Shown: positions 30,531-41,089 of the stretch, piece after piece
Layout: every line of letters starts with the position of its first letter
How positions within the stretch are numbered: the first letter of the stretch is position 1
Origin: Kosakonia oryzae
GTDB taxonomy: Bacteria > Pseudomonadota > Gammaproteobacteria > Enterobacterales > Enterobacteriaceae
Assembly (NCBI RefSeq): GCF_001658025.2
Contig: NZ_CP014007.2
Coordinates: 4,402,001-4,466,000 of the forward strand
Length of the DNA stretch: 64,000 nt
Direction of reading: 5' to 3'
The notes under the pieces: model-generated
What the model saw: only the letters and a program-made list of their open reading frames with translations
What the model was told of the DNA's origin: nothing
Databases searched by the model: none
Made by a program: the position numbers and the translations under genes

Positions 30531-32783
30531 TTAAAAGCGGAAGGTTGCGGTCGCCACCACCTGACGTTCTGCGCCCCAGAAACAGCCGTACGTGTTGAAG
30601 CAACTGGCAACGTATTCACGATCGAGCAGGTTATTCACGTGAAGCGCGACGTTGGAACCCGCCAGGCCAACACGCGCCAGATCGTAGCGCACCAGTGCAT
30701 CGACAACTGTGTAGCTGCCCACCTTAAAGGAGTTCGCCGGATCGCCATAGCTTGAACCAGTGAGACGTGCGCCGGTGCCTAATGTCAGACCAGACAACGC
30801 ACCGTCGTAAAAGGTGTAGTCGCCCCACAGTGACGCCATATGTTTAGGCACTTGCGCCGGAGTGTTGCCTTTGTAGTTGGTATCAGTGGTGTATTCAGCC
30901 TGGGTATAGGTATACGAACTCACCACGTTGATATTCGCTGACAGCGCCGCTTTGGCTTCGATTTCCACGCCGCGCGCGCGAATTTCACCGCCTTCAACAG
31001 ACCAGAAAGAACCGTTTGGATCGGCCATCAGGTTGTTGCTCTTGGTGAGCTGATAAACGGCACCGGTCATGACAATCGGACGATCTTTCGGGCTGTATTT
31101 CACGCCTGCTTCGTACTGCTTGCCTTTGGACGGTGCGAAAATAGCGCCGCTCGCCCCGGTGGTCGATGCCGGTTCAAACGACTCGCTATAGCTAAAGTAT
31201 GGCGTTACGCCATTGTCGAACAGGTAGTTAACACCGCCACGCCAGGTAAACTGCTTATCATCGCGTTCCGCTGTGATATTGGTGGTGCGGTTGAATGCGC
31301 TCTGTTTAGCCCAGTCATAACGGCCGCCCAGCGTAACCAGCACCTTATCCCACTGCGCCTGATCCTGTGCGTAAAGGCCCGTTTGTTGCTGGCGGTTCAG
31401 GATCTGGTAAGCACCAGAAGGCGTCGGACGAGCACCAAAATCGAAGTCACCGCGATCAAGGTTGTAGATGTCAGACGGAGCGACAGAGCCTGCATAGCCA
31501 AACCATGAATTAATGTCGTTACGCATACGCATGTAATCGACGCCGGTCAGCAGAATGTGATCCACTGAACCGGTAGCAAATTTGCTTTGCAGTTGCGTAT
31601 CGACGGAGAAGTTCTGCAACTTCTCGTGATCGATCACATACTGGCGAGTCAGGTAATGGCCCCACTCCGACTGCGCAATGCCTGCACATGGGCTGCTCGC
31701 CGGAGCGCTTGCATAGAGTGGATCAGAACACATTCCATAACCGTAAACGCTGTTTTGCGACGTTTTATTCTCGGCGTAACGCAGGTTCTGGCGCACGGTG
31801 AAGGTGTCATCGAACGCATGTTCGAAGCTATAACCCACCATTTTCTGGTTACGGGAATAGGTGTTGTTCTTCGCGCCTTCGTTGAAATCGGTCGGCAGAC
31901 GCGAGCCATTCGGCAGCGGTTGAACCGTTCCCTCTTTCGGCAACCAGCCGTAATAGCCGGTTTCCGGCTCGTTCTGGAAGTAAGAGAGGAACGTAAAATT
32001 CGTTTTGTCATCCGGGCGCCAGGTAAAGGATGGCGCAACGGTGTAGCGCTGCTCTTTTTTGTCTTCCTGCTGCGCATTCGCCGAACGCGCAAGACCGGTT
32101 AAGCGATAAGAGAAGACGCCGTCATCATCCAGCGCATCGCTGAAATCAAACCCGGTCTGGAACAGGTTGTCTGTGCCTGCTTTGAACTGTATTTCATACA
32201 ACGGCGTGGTGGTTGGGCGCTTGCTGACCATATTCAACAGGCCGCCGGGGCTACTTTTTCCGTAGAGAACGGAGGTTGGGCCGCGCAGGATTTCTGCGCG
32301 CTCAATCATATAAGGATCAATTACCGCGTCATTGTAGAAGTTGCCCTGCATCTTCAGACCGTCGAGGTAGTTGTTCTGGCTCTGACCATCCGCGGCGAAA
32401 CCACGAATAATCAGGTAGTCGTAGGTATTGGAGGCACCGCGTGTGCCGACCGCAACGCCCGGTGTATAGCTGAGAGCTTCTTTCACGGATTTCGGCTGAT
32501 GCAGCGCGATCTCTTCGCTGGTCACCACGGAAATAGACTGAGGTGTTTTCTCCAGCGGCATATCCGTTTTGGTGGCTGTAGCGGTATGTTTCGCCGCGAT
32601 GGTAGCCGCCGGACCCCACGCATTTTCCTGCGCAGCAGGCGCGGTGGTTACGGTGATGGTTTCTTCATTCTGGGTTGTTGCAGCCTGTGCATAAACAGAC
32701 ATGCCGCTAACCGCTGTGGCTACTACAACTGCGATTTTACGCAGCGTAGTGTTGACTGGCTGAGCAGTTTTTGGACGCGCCAT
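30531..32783 (-). CDS. fhuA: TonB-dependent ferrichrome outer-membrane receptor FhuA
   Basis: 750 residues (E. coli 747). Imports ferrichrome with energy from TonB-ExbBD. A long signal peptide (MARPKTAQPVNTTLRKIAVVVATA... to about residue 34) is followed by the TonB box ETITVT at residues 41-46. The plug domain holds SVVTSEEIALHQPKSVKEAL and PTSVLYGKSSPGGLLN. The 22-strand barrel ends in FRF. The two C-terminal-region cysteines (ASCFNTYGCFWG) are conserved. Surface loops differ from E. coli (for example CSDPLYASAPASSPC), as expected for a phage receptor. A Fur-box candidate lies upstream. Confidence 0.98.
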   Translation of the reverse strand: MARPKTAQPVNTTLRKIAVVVATAVSGMSVYAQAATTQNEETITVTTAPAAQENAWGPAATIAAKHTATATKTDMPLEKTPQSISVVTSEEIALHQPKSVKEALSYTPGVAVGTRGASNTYDYLIIRGFAADGQSQNNYLDGLKMQGNFYNDAVIDPYMIERAEILRGPTSVLYGKSSPGGLLNMVSKRPTTTPLYEIQFKAGTDNLFQTGFDFSDALDDDGVFSYRLTGLARSANAQQEDKKEQRYTVAPSFTWRPDDKTNFTFLSYFQNEPETGYYGWLPKEGTVQPLPNGSRLPTDFNEGAKNNTYSRNQKMVGYSFEHAFDDTFTVRQNLRYAENKTSQNSVYGYGMCSDPLYASAPASSPCAGIAQSEWGHYLTRQYVIDHEKLQNFSVDTQLQSKFATGSVDHILLTGVDYMRMRNDINSWFGYAGSVAPSDIYNLDRGDFDFGARPTPSGAYQILNRQQQTGLYAQDQAQWDKVLVTLGGRYDWAKQSAFNRTTNITAERDDKQFTWRGGVNYLFDNGVTPYFSYSESFEPASTTGASGAIFAPSKGKQYEAGVKYSPKDRPIVMTGAVYQLTKSNNLMADPNGSFWSVEGGEIRARGVEIEAKAALSANINVVSSYTYTQAEYTTDTNYKGNTPAQVPKHMASLWGDYTFYDGALSGLTLGTGARLTGSSYGDPANSFKVGSYTVVDALVRYDLARVGLAGSNVALHVNNLLDREYVASCFNTYGCFWGAERQVVATATFRF

Positions 32784-32817
32784 TGGTTTATCTCTGAATC
32801 AATGAGTGAACGATAAC

Positions 32818-32836
32818 GTAAACGATAATTATTATT
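32818..32836 (-). promoter_or_regulatory. Candidate Fur box upstream of fhuA
   Basis: Minus strand AATAATAATTATCGTTTAC, 35-53 nt upstream of the fhuA start, matches the 19-bp Fur consensus at 13 positions by my count. Iron-replete repression of fhuACDB by Fur is known in E. coli. Confidence 0.7.
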
Positions 32837-32991
32837 ATGACCGCAGCATAATATGCGAAGCGTTGTACGCATAGCAAGCAGTAAGCCGCGCGAGAGCACC
32901 TGAGGGATGAAGAAATAACCAGATAAAAAACGTGGGGTTAAAAGGTGTTTAAGAGGTCGTTATCTGAATGTTTGCGATAGCGAAAAAAGGG

Positions 32992-33019
32992 AAAACCCCG
33001 GCTTTGTTACCGGGGTTTT
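32992..33019 (-). terminator. Terminator after mrcB
   Basis: A near-perfect inverted repeat AAAACCCCGG-TAACAAAG-CCGGGGTTTT on the minus strand, just after the mrcB stop; T-rich sequence follows (CCCTTTTTT). Confidence 0.85.
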
Positions 33020-33024
33020 CAGGG

Positions 33025-35553
33025 TTAATTACTGCCAAACATCTCTTTGATCCAACCTGCGACGCCATCGCTTTTCTGCTCTTGCTGTGGCTGTTGCTGA
33101 GGTTGCTGTTGTTGCGGCTGCTGCTGCGGCTGCGTTGACTGATCAAACGGGTTGCCGGTTTGCGGCTGCACCTGATTCTGCTGGCACAGCGTTTCCGGGC
33201 TGGTTGTCCAGACCGGCAGTGAACGCGAACCGCCACCGCCGCAGACAAAGTTGCCCATATCGTCGACACCCATTGTGGTGATGTCTTCCGGCGGCGTCAG
33301 ATCCAGCGGGATCGGCGACTGGTTTTCCAGATAACGCTGGTAAATCGCCATCGCGCCGCTTGCACCATACAGCTTCGTCGGCTGGTTATTATCACGCCCC
33401 ACCCAGGTGATGGTCACTTCACGCCCGTCGATACCGGCAAACCAGGTATCAACGTTATTGTTAGTAGTACCAGTTTTCCCGGCCAGATGCAGACCCGGAT
33501 ATTTCGCACCCAACTGACGTCCCGTACCGCGCTGAACCACCTGTTGCATGGTCCACAGCGTCATGTACGCCGCCTGCGCCGGCACCGCACGTTCGGCCTG
33601 CGGGAAGCTCTGATACAGCACCGTACCATCTTCCGCAATTACTGAACGCAGAGCGGAAAGCGGCGCGCGGTTACCGCCGCTGGCGATAGTCTGGAACGCC
33701 TGCGCCACTTCAATTGGTGTCAGGTTCAGCGCACCGAGCAGCATTGACGGCATGCCGGTAAGCTGTTCTTTCGGCGCACCCAGTTTCAGCCAGGTATCCG
33801 TTACCGCTGGCAGACCAACCGCCATCCCGAGATTAACCGTCGGCACGTTCATCGAACGTGTCAGCGCATCCACCAGCATAACCTGACCGCTGAAACGGCG
33901 ATCATCGTTCTGTGGCGCCCAAACCTGGCCGTTCGACAACCGCAAAGAGATCGGCGCATCGGCAATCCAGGTATTGAGGCGATAGACATTCGGCTGGCTC
34001 AGCGCCGTCAGATAGGTCGCCGGTTTCGCCAGTGAACCAATGGAACGGCGCGCCTGCATGGCGCGGTTATAGCCCGCGAACTGCGGCGTCGCGCCACCAA
34101 CCATGGCCCGAACTTCGCCGGTATAGCGGTCTACTACCACCATCGCCGTTTCAAGATCGCTCAGTTTGCGCTGTTTGATCAGCGCCGGAATACCTTCCAC
34201 GGCAGCTTTTTCTGCCGCGTCCTGCGCGACAGAATCAAAGGTTGTGAAAATCTTCACGCCGGAGAGATCTTTCACTTTATCTCCGAGTTTCGCCTGCAAC
34301 TCCTGACGCACCATCTGCATAAACGCCGGCTGCGGTGAAATCACCCCGCCGCGCGGCTGTACGCCCAGCGGACGTGCGCTCAGCATGTCATACAGTTCCT
34401 GATCGATGACATTTTGCTGTTGCAGCAGACGCAACACCAGGTTACGGCGCTCCAGTGCCAGTTTCGGGTTACGCCACGGGTTATAAACCGACGCCCCTTT
34501 TACCATGCCCACCAGCAACGCCTGTTGATCGAGGCTCAGCTCCTCCACCGGACGGCCAAAATAATAGAGGCTCGCCAGCGGGAAACCGCGGATCTCGTTG
34601 TCACCGCTCTGACCGAGGTAAACCTCGTTCATATACAGTTCAAGAATACGATCCTTGCTGTAGCGGGCATCCATAATCAGCGCCATATAGGCTTCGTTGG
34701 CTTTACGCCAGTACGACCGTTCGCTGCTAAGGAACAGGTTCTTCACCAGTTGCTGCGTCAGCGTACTTGCCCCTTGTACCGTGCGTCCGGCGGTCAGGTT
34801 TGCCAGCACCGCACGGCCAATGGAATAGAAGCTGATACCGTCATGTTCATAGAAATGGCGGTCTTCGGTCGCCAGCAGGGTATCAACCAGCAGATCCGGG
34901 AAACCGTTACGCGGCACAAACAGACGCTGCTCGCCGTTCGGCGAAGAGAGCATCGTAATGAGGCGCGGATCGAGACGGAAGAAACCGAACTGGCGATTAC
35001 TGTCCATATTCTCGATGGTTTCCAGACGATCGCCGTCAAAGGTCAGACGCGCGCGCACCTGCCCCTCTTTGCTGTCCGGGAAATCAAACGGGCGGCGGAT
35101 CATCTCAATGCTTTTCGCCTGCACGGTAAATTCGCCGGGACGCGTCATCTTCGTCACCTGGCGGTACTGCGTGGCTTCCAGCAGTTTTACCATTTCGTTC
35201 TTGCTGATCGCCATATCCGGCTCAAGGTTGACCATGCGGCCATAAACCGCAGCCGGCAACTGCCAGACTTTACCGTCGATACGGGCGCGGATTTTTTGAT
35301 CCAGATAAACGCCATAAATGGCGCACAGCACGGCTAAAACGATGAAAATTTTCAACAACAGCCAGAACCAACCGCGTTTGCCGCGTGGCTTCCCGCCTTT
35401 GCCTTTACCTTTTCTCGGCATCGGTTCTTCATCCTCATCATCATCGTAATCGTCGTAGTCCTCTTCCCGGAGTCGGCGACGACTAATTTTTTCTTTCGCC
35501 GGACGCACAGGTTTCCCCTTACGTCCAATTGGCTCGCGGTCATTCCCCGCCAT
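33025..35553 (-). CDS. mrcB: Bifunctional penicillin-binding protein 1B
   Basis: 842 residues (E. coli 844). Class A PBP that polymerises lipid II and cross-links peptidoglycan. A charged N-terminal tail with an acidic cluster ([10 protein letters not shown]) precedes a membrane anchor at about 62-84. The UB2H domain follows, then the GT51 domain with catalytic Glu230 in [14 protein letters not shown]. The transpeptidase has SLAK (Ser about 507), SMN and KTGTT. Met45 ([10 protein letters not shown]) corresponds to the internal start of the shorter PBP1b-gamma form. The C-terminal tail is Gln-rich (runs of PQQQ) before [13 protein letters not shown] at 35553. Confidence 0.98.
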   Translation of the reverse strand: MAGNDREPIGRKGKPVRPAKEKISRRRLREEDYDDYDDDEDEEPMPRKGKGKGGKPRGKRGWFWLLLKIFIVLAVLCAIYGVYLDQKIRARIDGKVWQLPAAVYGRMVNLEPDMAISKNEMVKLLEATQYRQVTKMTRPGEFTVQAKSIEMIRRPFDFPDSKEGQVRARLTFDGDRLETIENMDSNRQFGFFRLDPRLITMLSSPNGEQRLFVPRNGFPDLLVDTLLATEDRHFYEHDGISFYSIGRAVLANLTAGRTVQGASTLTQQLVKNLFLSSERSYWRKANEAYMALIMDARYSKDRILELYMNEVYLGQSGDNEIRGFPLASLYYFGRPVEELSLDQQALLVGMVKGASVYNPWRNPKLALERRNLVLRLLQQQNVIDQELYDMLSARPLGVQPRGGVISPQPAFMQMVRQELQAKLGDKVKDLSGVKIFTTFDSVAQDAAEKAAVEGIPALIKQRKLSDLETAMVVVDRYTGEVRAMVGGATPQFAGYNRAMQARRSIGSLAKPATYLTALSQPNVYRLNTWIADAPISLRLSNGQVWAPQNDDRRFSGQVMLVDALTRSMNVPTVNLGMAVGLPAVTDTWLKLGAPKEQLTGMPSMLLGALNLTPIEVAQAFQTIASGGNRAPLSALRSVIAEDGTVLYQSFPQAERAVPAQAAYMTLWTMQQVVQRGTGRQLGAKYPGLHLAGKTGTTNNNVDTWFAGIDGREVTITWVGRDNNQPTKLYGASGAMAIYQRYLENQSPIPLDLTPPEDITTMGVDDMGNFVCGGGGSRSLPVWTTSPETLCQQNQVQPQTGNPFDQSTQPQQQPQQQQPQQQPQQEQKSDGVAGWIKEMFGSN

Positions 35554-35663
35554 GCTTTACTCTCCGCTACATTCAGGCGCAAGGGCCTGATTCTCAGTTC
35601 TTTTGCCAACGGGCAGAAGAAGAAATCTCTCAATTTTTAGCGCATCGCGCTGCCCAGCCGGGT

Positions 35664-38093
35664 TTACGAATACTTCTTTGTACGCCGGGTCGGCGCGGTA
35701 TTCGCCGGATCGTCCGGCCAGACATGTTTCGGATAGCGCCCTTTCATCTCTTTTTGCACTTCACGATAAGCGCCGTTCCAGAATGCACTTAAATCCCGCG
35801 TAATTTGCAACGGCCGCTGCGCCGGGGAAAGCAGCTCCAGCACCAGCGCGACGCGCCCCTGGGCAATCGTCGGCGTGGCCGCTTCGCCAAACATCTCCTG
35901 CATGCGCACCGCCAGCGCCGGTGGGTTATCTTCATGATAACGGATGGCAATCCGGCTTCCCGTCGGCACAGTGTAATGCCCCGGCAGTTCACTATCCAGC
36001 CGTTGACGTAATGACCACGACAGGGTGTTTTGTAATGCCTGCGTAACATCCAGCGCTTTTAAATCGCGCAGCGAACGGATACCGCCCATTTGCGGCAGTA
36101 ACCATTGCTCCAGATTCTCCAGTAAAGAGGCCTCATCCACGGCGGGCCAGCCCTCTTCCGGCAGCCATTTCGCCGCGCAGTGTAAACGTAAACGGTACTG
36201 CACAGCCTCCGGTGTCCAGTTCAAAACTTGCAAGCCTTTATCGCGGATGCCGTTAAGCATCGCCTGATGCAGTTCCTCTTCCGAGGGTTTAGCCAGCGGC
36301 TGCACTTTCACCGTTAACAGGCCAATCCTGCTACGGCGAAAGGCTTTTAACGTGCCTTGCGCCTCGTCCCATTCGACGGTATCTGATTGCTGCAACAGTT
36401 GCGGACAGCGGGCGATCAGCGCCTCAATATCGAGCGGCAAGGCCAGTAAAATGCGCGCATCCGGTGACTGACTTCCCTGCAATAACAACGGTGCAAGCAG
36501 CCACTCATGGCGATTTAGCGCATCATCGGCATCCAGCGTCGCCCCCATGCCGTTCGCCAGTTGATAACGCCCTTCCTGCCCGCGCCGGCGCGCAATACGA
36601 TCGGCAAACGCACCGGCAAGCAGTGGCGCCACCGCGCTGATATCCGCTTCTCCCCCGCTGCTTTTCAGCCTGCGAGCGAGCTGGCGCGCACGCTGTTGCC
36701 AGTTTGGCTGCGTGCGCGAAAAGGCCGCGCTTAAATCACTGTTTCCGCCGCGAGGCGGTTCTTCAAGGATGGCGGCCAGCGCTGCCGCCGTCGCGATCTC
36801 ATCATCCCCTTTCGCCGCCGCCAGCATTGCGGCCAGCCGCGGATCGTTACCCAGCGCGGCCATTCGCTGACCAAACGCTGTTAAACGCCCCTCTTCCAGC
36901 GCCCGCAGTTGCGTAAGCAGCGTGCGCGCCGCCGCCAGGTTAGTCGCCGGAGGCAGATCCAACCAGCAAAGTTGCGCAGCATCCTGGCATCCCCAGAGTA
37001 ATAATTCCATCAACAGGCCGGATAAATCGCTGTGCAGAATTTCCGGACTGCTTTGCGCCGCCGCACGTTCAGCCTGCTCTTTACTCAATAAATGTACACA
37101 AATCCCCGCTTCCAGACGCCCGGCGCGTCCGGCACGCTGCGTCATCGACGCCACGCTGATGCGCTGTGTCACCAGCCGGGTTAAGCCGCTGCGGGGATCA
37201 AAACGGGCCACGCGCTCCTGCGCGCTGTCTACCACCAGGCGAATACCTTCGATGGTCAGACTGGTTTCGGCAATATTGGTGGCGAGCACCACTTTGCGCT
37301 GACCGGCGGGCGCGGGCAGAATCGCCTTGCGTTGCTCGCTAAGCGGCAATGCGCCATACAGCGGACAGAGCAGCACATCGCTGCCGACGCGGGCGGACAG
37401 TTGCTCCTGCACGCGCTGGATCTCACCCACGCCCGGTAAAAACAGTAATAAAGAACCGCGTTCCTCGCGCAGTAATCCGCTAACGACCTGCGCCACGGCT
37501 TCATCAAAGCGCTGATGCGCTGCCAGCGCCTGATATCGTTGCTCGACCGGGTATGCCCGCCCGGCGGAAACGATGGCAGGTGCCTGCGGCAAAAGAGTTT
37601 GCAGACGTTCGTTATCCAGCGTGGCGGACATCACCAACAATTTAAGATCGTCGCGTAGGCCCTGCTGGAGATCCAGCAACAACGCCAGCGCCAGATCCGC
37701 CTGCAAGCTGCGTTCATGGAATTCATCGAGGATCACCAGCCCAATGCCGTTCAGCTCCGGATCCTGCTGAATCAGGCGCGTTAAAATCCCTTCAGTGACC
37801 ACTTCCAGGCGCGTGTTCGGCCCTACGCAGGTTTCTGCCCGCATGCGGTAACCCACGGTCTCGCCGGGTTTCTCATTCAGCAGTTCCGCCAGCCGCTGCG
37901 CCACATTGCGCGCCGCCAGGCGACGCGGCTCCAGCAGCAAAATCCGCCCGTTGATTTCCCCCTGCTGCAGCAGTTGTAACGGCAGCCAGGTGGATTTCCC
38001 GGCACCGGTCGGCGCGCTCAACAACACCTGAGGAGAGGAACGTAACGCAGCAAGGATATCGGGCAGAACAGCAGCAACCGGCAGTGAGGACAC
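35664..38093 (-). CDS. hrpB: ATP-dependent RNA helicase HrpB (DEAH/RHA-type)
   Basis: 809 residues. Superfamily-2 helicase, role not well defined. Walker A APTGAGKST is at residues 28-35, Walker B is DEFH in VILDEFHERS near 120, motif III is MSATL, and motif VI is QRAGRAGR. A long C-terminal half with the HrpB-specific domain ends in ANTAPTRRTKKYS, identical to E. coli. The start is GTG at 38093 (decoded MSSLPVAAVLP), with GGAG 5 nt upstream. Divergent from thpR with a 73-bp gap. Confidence 0.95.
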   Translation of the reverse strand: MSSLPVAAVLPDILAALRSSPQVLLSAPTGAGKSTWLPLQLLQQGEINGRILLLEPRRLAARNVAQRLAELLNEKPGETVGYRMRAETCVGPNTRLEVVTEGILTRLIQQDPELNGIGLVILDEFHERSLQADLALALLLDLQQGLRDDLKLLVMSATLDNERLQTLLPQAPAIVSAGRAYPVEQRYQALAAHQRFDEAVAQVVSGLLREERGSLLLFLPGVGEIQRVQEQLSARVGSDVLLCPLYGALPLSEQRKAILPAPAGQRKVVLATNIAETSLTIEGIRLVVDSAQERVARFDPRSGLTRLVTQRISVASMTQRAGRAGRLEAGICVHLLSKEQAERAAAQSSPEILHSDLSGLLMELLLWGCQDAAQLCWLDLPPATNLAAARTLLTQLRALEEGRLTAFGQRMAALGNDPRLAAMLAAAKGDDEIATAAALAAILEEPPRGGNSDLSAAFSRTQPNWQQRARQLARRLKSSGGEADISAVAPLLAGAFADRIARRRGQEGRYQLANGMGATLDADDALNRHEWLLAPLLLQGSQSPDARILLALPLDIEALIARCPQLLQQSDTVEWDEAQGTLKAFRRSRIGLLTVKVQPLAKPSEEELHQAMLNGIRDKGLQVLNWTPEAVQYRLRLHCAAKWLPEEGWPAVDEASLLENLEQWLLPQMGGIRSLRDLKALDVTQALQNTLSWSLRQRLDSELPGHYTVPTGSRIAIRYHEDNPPALAVRMQEMFGEAATPTIAQGRVALVLELLSPAQRPLQITRDLSAFWNGAYREVQKEMKGRYPKHVWPDDPANTAPTRRTKKYS

Positions 38094-38166
38094 AAAAGCT
38101 CCAGAGGATTCACATAAGAAGGCCAGCTAGTATACCATCGCCATAATTCATTACCGAGAACACGCC

Positions 38167-38700
38167 ATGCCCGAATCAAAAAGGCTGTTTTTCGCCATCG
38201 AACTGCCTGCCGACATCCAGACGCAGGTCATTCACTGGCGCGCGCAGCACTTTCCTCCCGAAGCCGGACGCCCGGTGGCAGCAGCAAACCTGCATCTGAC
38301 GCTGGCATTCCTCGGCGAGATCAGCGCGGAAAAGCAGCGTGCGCTGGAAGGGCTGGCCGGGCGCATTCGCCAGCCGGGTTTTACGCTTCATCTGGATGAT
38401 GCTGGCCAGTGGCTGCGATCCCGAGTGATTTGGCTCGGTTCGCGCCAGCCGCCACGCGGGTTGCTGCAACTGGCCGATATGCTGCGCGCGCAGGCTTCGC
38501 GCAGCGGATGTTATCAAAGCCCTCAACCGTTTCATCCGCACATTACGTTGCTGCGCGACGCCAGCCGCGCGGTGCCAATCCCGCCGCCGGGGTTTCGCTG
38601 GTCTTTCCCGGTCAGCGAATTTGCCCTGTATGAATCGCAGTTTATCCAGGGACGCACGCGTTACACGCCGCTAAACCGCTGGACGCTTACAACAGAATAA
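38167..38700 (+). CDS. thpR: RNA 2',3'-cyclic phosphodiesterase ThpR (2H superfamily)
   Basis: 177 residues (E. coli 176; formerly ligT). Opens 2',3'-cyclic phosphates to 2'-phosphates and can join tRNA halves in vitro. The two HxT signatures are at His43-Thr45 (LHLTLAF) and His125-Thr127 (HPHITLL). ATG at 38167. sfsA follows after 12 bp, so the two are likely co-transcribed. Confidence 0.95.
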   Translation: MPESKRLFFAIELPADIQTQVIHWRAQHFPPEAGRPVAAANLHLTLAFLGEISAEKQRALEGLAGRIRQPGFTLHLDDAGQWLRSRVIWLGSRQPPRGLLQLADMLRAQASRSGCYQSPQPFHPHITLLRDASRAVPIPPPGFRWSFPVSEFALYESQFIQGRTRYTPLNRWTLTTE

Positions 38701-38712
38701 TAAGGATTTCCT

Positions 38713-39417
38713 ATGGAATTTATTCCGCCGCTTAAATCCGCCACACTGATTCAGCGCTATAAACGTTTCCTGGCGGATGTGATTACCCCGGAAGGAGAAA
38801 CCCTGACATTACATTGTCCTAATACCGGAGCAATGACGGGCTGCGCAACGCCAGGCGATACGGTGTGGTATTCCACTTCGACAAATCTGAAGCGCAAATA
38901 TGCACACACCTGGGAATTAACTCAAACCCAGCAGGGAGCATTTATTTGCGTCAACACCCAGCAGGCCAATGCATTAACAAAAGAAGCCATTCTCGCCGGT
39001 CGCCTGGCGGAACTGACGGGATATAGCTCGCTGAAAAGCGAAGTAAAATATGGTGCGGAGCGTAGCAGAATTGACTTTCTGTTACAGGCAGAGGATCGTC
39101 GCAACTGCTATATTGAAGTGAAATCGGTCACGCTCGCCGAGCAGCAGTCAGGCTACTTTCCGGATGCCGTCACCCTGCGAGGACAAAAGCATCTGCGGGA
39201 GTTAATGAGCGTCGCGGCCAGCGGCGATCGCGCGGTAATTCTGTTTGCCGTCCTGCACTCTGCCGTTGAACATTTTTCTCCAGCACGCCATATTGACGAG
39301 GAATACGCACGGTTATTGAGTGACGCACAACGTCAGGGGGTAGAAGTAATCGCTTATAAAGCGGAACTTTCTGCCGATAATATCACTCTTAGGTTGCCGC
39401 TACCTTTTACTATATAG
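38713..39417 (+). CDS. sfsA: Sugar fermentation stimulation protein SfsA
   Basis: 234 residues, equal to E. coli. N-terminal OB-like region ([13 protein letters not shown]) followed by a restriction-endonuclease-like core with RIDFLLQAE and YIEVKSVTL, which resemble the D...ExK nuclease motif. It was first described from maltose-metabolism effects and DNA binding; its true biochemical role remains unclear. ATG at 38713 with AAGGA upstream. Confidence 0.95.
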   Translation: MEFIPPLKSATLIQRYKRFLADVITPEGETLTLHCPNTGAMTGCATPGDTVWYSTSTNLKRKYAHTWELTQTQQGAFICVNTQQANALTKEAILAGRLAELTGYSSLKSEVKYGAERSRIDFLLQAEDRRNCYIEVKSVTLAEQQSGYFPDAVTLRGQKHLRELMSVAASGDRAVILFAVLHSAVEHFSPARHIDEEYARLLSDAQRQGVEVIAYKAELSADNITLRLPLPFTI

Positions 39418-39591
39418 AGGGCAAGCGTTTGACGGGTCAGTGAATTGTTCGCGTGCGCAAATACGCTTTTCCTCACAGCCTTGTCAAGTGTTACGTTTAG
39501 ATATTTGCCATCTGTAAAAGCATCTGTTATTTATAGCGGCCTGATTTTTCCCCCACACGGGGATCGATAGTGCGTGTTAAGGAGAAGCAAC

Positions 39592-40047
39592 ATGCAAGAA
39601 GGGCAAAACCGTAAAACATCGTCCCTGAGTATTCTCGCCATCGCTGGGGTGGAGCCGTATCAAGAGAAACCGGGCGAAGAGTATATGAACGAAGCCCAGC
39701 TGGCGCACTTCAAGCGAATTCTTGAAGCATGGCGTAATCAACTCAGGGATGAAGTCGATCGCACCGTTACGCATATGCAGGACGAAGCTGCTAACTTCCC
39801 GGATCCGGTTGACCGTGCCGCTCAGGAAGAAGAGTTCAGCCTCGAACTGCGTAACCGCGATCGCGAGCGCAAGCTGATTAAAAAGATCGAGAAGACGTTG
39901 AAAAAAGTAGAAGACGAAGATTTCGGCTTCTGTGAATCCTGCGGCGTGGAAATTGGTATCCGTCGTCTGGAAGCGCGTCCGACTGCCGATCTGTGCATCG
40001 ACTGTAAAACGCTGGCGGAAATCCGCGAAAAACAGATGGCGGGTTAA
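39592..40047 (+). CDS. dksA: RNA polymerase-binding transcription factor DksA
   Basis: 151 residues. Binds in the RNA polymerase secondary channel and with ppGpp represses rRNA/ribosomal promoters and activates amino-acid promoters. The coiled-coil tip acids Asp71 and Asp74 (FPDPVDRA) are present. A four-cysteine zinc site begins with Cys114 and Cys117 (CESCG) and ends with CIDC. ATG 39592 is preceded by AAGGAG; an in-frame start six codons earlier is not homologous. Followed by a terminator that reduces expression of gluQ. Confidence 0.98.
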   Translation: MQEGQNRKTSSLSILAIAGVEPYQEKPGEEYMNEAQLAHFKRILEAWRNQLRDEVDRTVTHMQDEAANFPDPVDRAAQEEEFSLELRNRDRERKLIKKIEKTLKKVEDEDFGFCESCGVEIGIRRLEARPTADLCIDCKTLAEIREKQMAG

Positions 40048-40097
40048 TCCCCCACTATCACTGATGACGCATCACTTAGGCGTGGTGCGCCTTATAC

Positions 40098-40128
40098 GGC
40101 GGGAGTGATTCCCGCCCTATATTTTTTT
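40098..40128 (+). terminator. Terminator between dksA and gluQ
   Basis: GGCGGGA-GTGAT-TCCCGCC (40098-40116) followed by CTATATTTTTTT. It ends only 11 nt before the gluQ start, so gluQ depends on read-through, as reported for E. coli. Confidence 0.88.
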
Positions 40129-40138
40129 GCCTGTCGAT

Positions 40139-41005
40139 ATGCCTGAATCACACTATATTGGGCGCTTTGCGCCATCTCCTTCCGGTGAACTGCACTTTGG
40201 CTCATTGATTGCTGCGCTTGGCAGCTACCTGCAGGCCCGCGCCAATCAGGGTGCCTGGCTCGTCCGTATCGAAGATATTGATCCCCCTCGTGAGGTTCCC
40301 GGTGCAGCCACGACGATTTTGCGTCAGCTGGAACACTACGGTTTACACTGGGACGGTGAAGTGCTGTGGCAATCGCAGCGACATGATGCCTACCGTGAAG
40401 TGCTCGCCACTTTGCAACGTGGCGGATTAAGTTACTTCTGTACCTGCACCCGCGCGCGTATCCAGAGTATCGGCGGCATCTACGATGGCTATTGCCGCAC
40501 CCGACACAACGGCCCGGAAAATGCCGCGCTACGTCTGTTGCAACATCAGCCGGTGCTGTATTTTGACGATCGGCTACGCGGCCGTATTGTGGCCGATGAA
40601 AAACTGGCGCGGGAAGATTTCATTATTCATCGTCGTGATGGGCTATTCGCTTACAACCTGGCCGTCGTGGTTGACGATCATTTTCAGGGCGTGACGGAGA
40701 TCGTTCGCGGCGCGGATCTGATTGAACCGACAGTGCGGCAAATCTCGCTCTATCAGCAGCTTGGCTGGCCTGTGCCTGGGTATATTCATCTACCGCTGGC
40801 GCTTAATGAGCAAGGGAATAAGCTCTCCAAGCAAAACCATGCCCCTGCCTTGCCTGGCGGCGATCCCCGCCCCATAATAATCAGGGCTTTACAATTTCTG
40901 AACCAGGATGTAACAAATGAGTGGCAGGATCTCAGCATCGAAGCGTTGCTGAATCGGGCGGTCGAAAATTGGTCACTTTCCCGCGTGCCAGAGGGGCAGA
41001 TGTGA
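40139..41005 (+). CDS. gluQ: Glutamyl-Q tRNA(Asp) synthetase
   Basis: 288 residues. A shortened GluRS paralogue that attaches glutamate to queuosine at the wobble position of tRNA(Asp), lacking an anticodon-binding domain. HIGH-like motif is HFGS at residues 19-22; the KMSKS-like motif is KLSKQ. A zinc site CTCTRARI...YDGYC is present. I chose ATG 40139 ([10 protein letters not shown]) over an in-frame TTG at 40127 because homology to E. coli starts there. The C-terminus is shorter than in E. coli. Confidence 0.95.
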   Translation: MPESHYIGRFAPSPSGELHFGSLIAALGSYLQARANQGAWLVRIEDIDPPREVPGAATTILRQLEHYGLHWDGEVLWQSQRHDAYREVLATLQRGGLSYFCTCTRARIQSIGGIYDGYCRTRHNGPENAALRLLQHQPVLYFDDRLRGRIVADEKLAREDFIIHRRDGLFAYNLAVVVDDHFQGVTEIVRGADLIEPTVRQISLYQQLGWPVPGYIHLPLALNEQGNKLSKQNHAPALPGGDPRPIIIRALQFLNQDVTNEWQDLSIEALLNRAVENWSLSRVPEGQM

Positions 41006-41089
41006 ATACATCATTCTCAAATGCGTCGCGCTGAGCTATGATTAGCCGCTATTTTTTTGTCCTGACGTTTGACACTACCGAGGTGTACT

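Noticed and set aside
33060-33140. Repeat array near the mrcB end as a CRISPR or tandem-repeat locus
   Set aside because: The repeats are simple CAG/CTG-type codons for Gln in PBP1b, without spacers or regular units.
34414-35337. 307-codon plus-strand open frame inside mrcB
   Set aside because: Antisense to the conserved PBP1b coding sequence; composition is that of a shadow frame.
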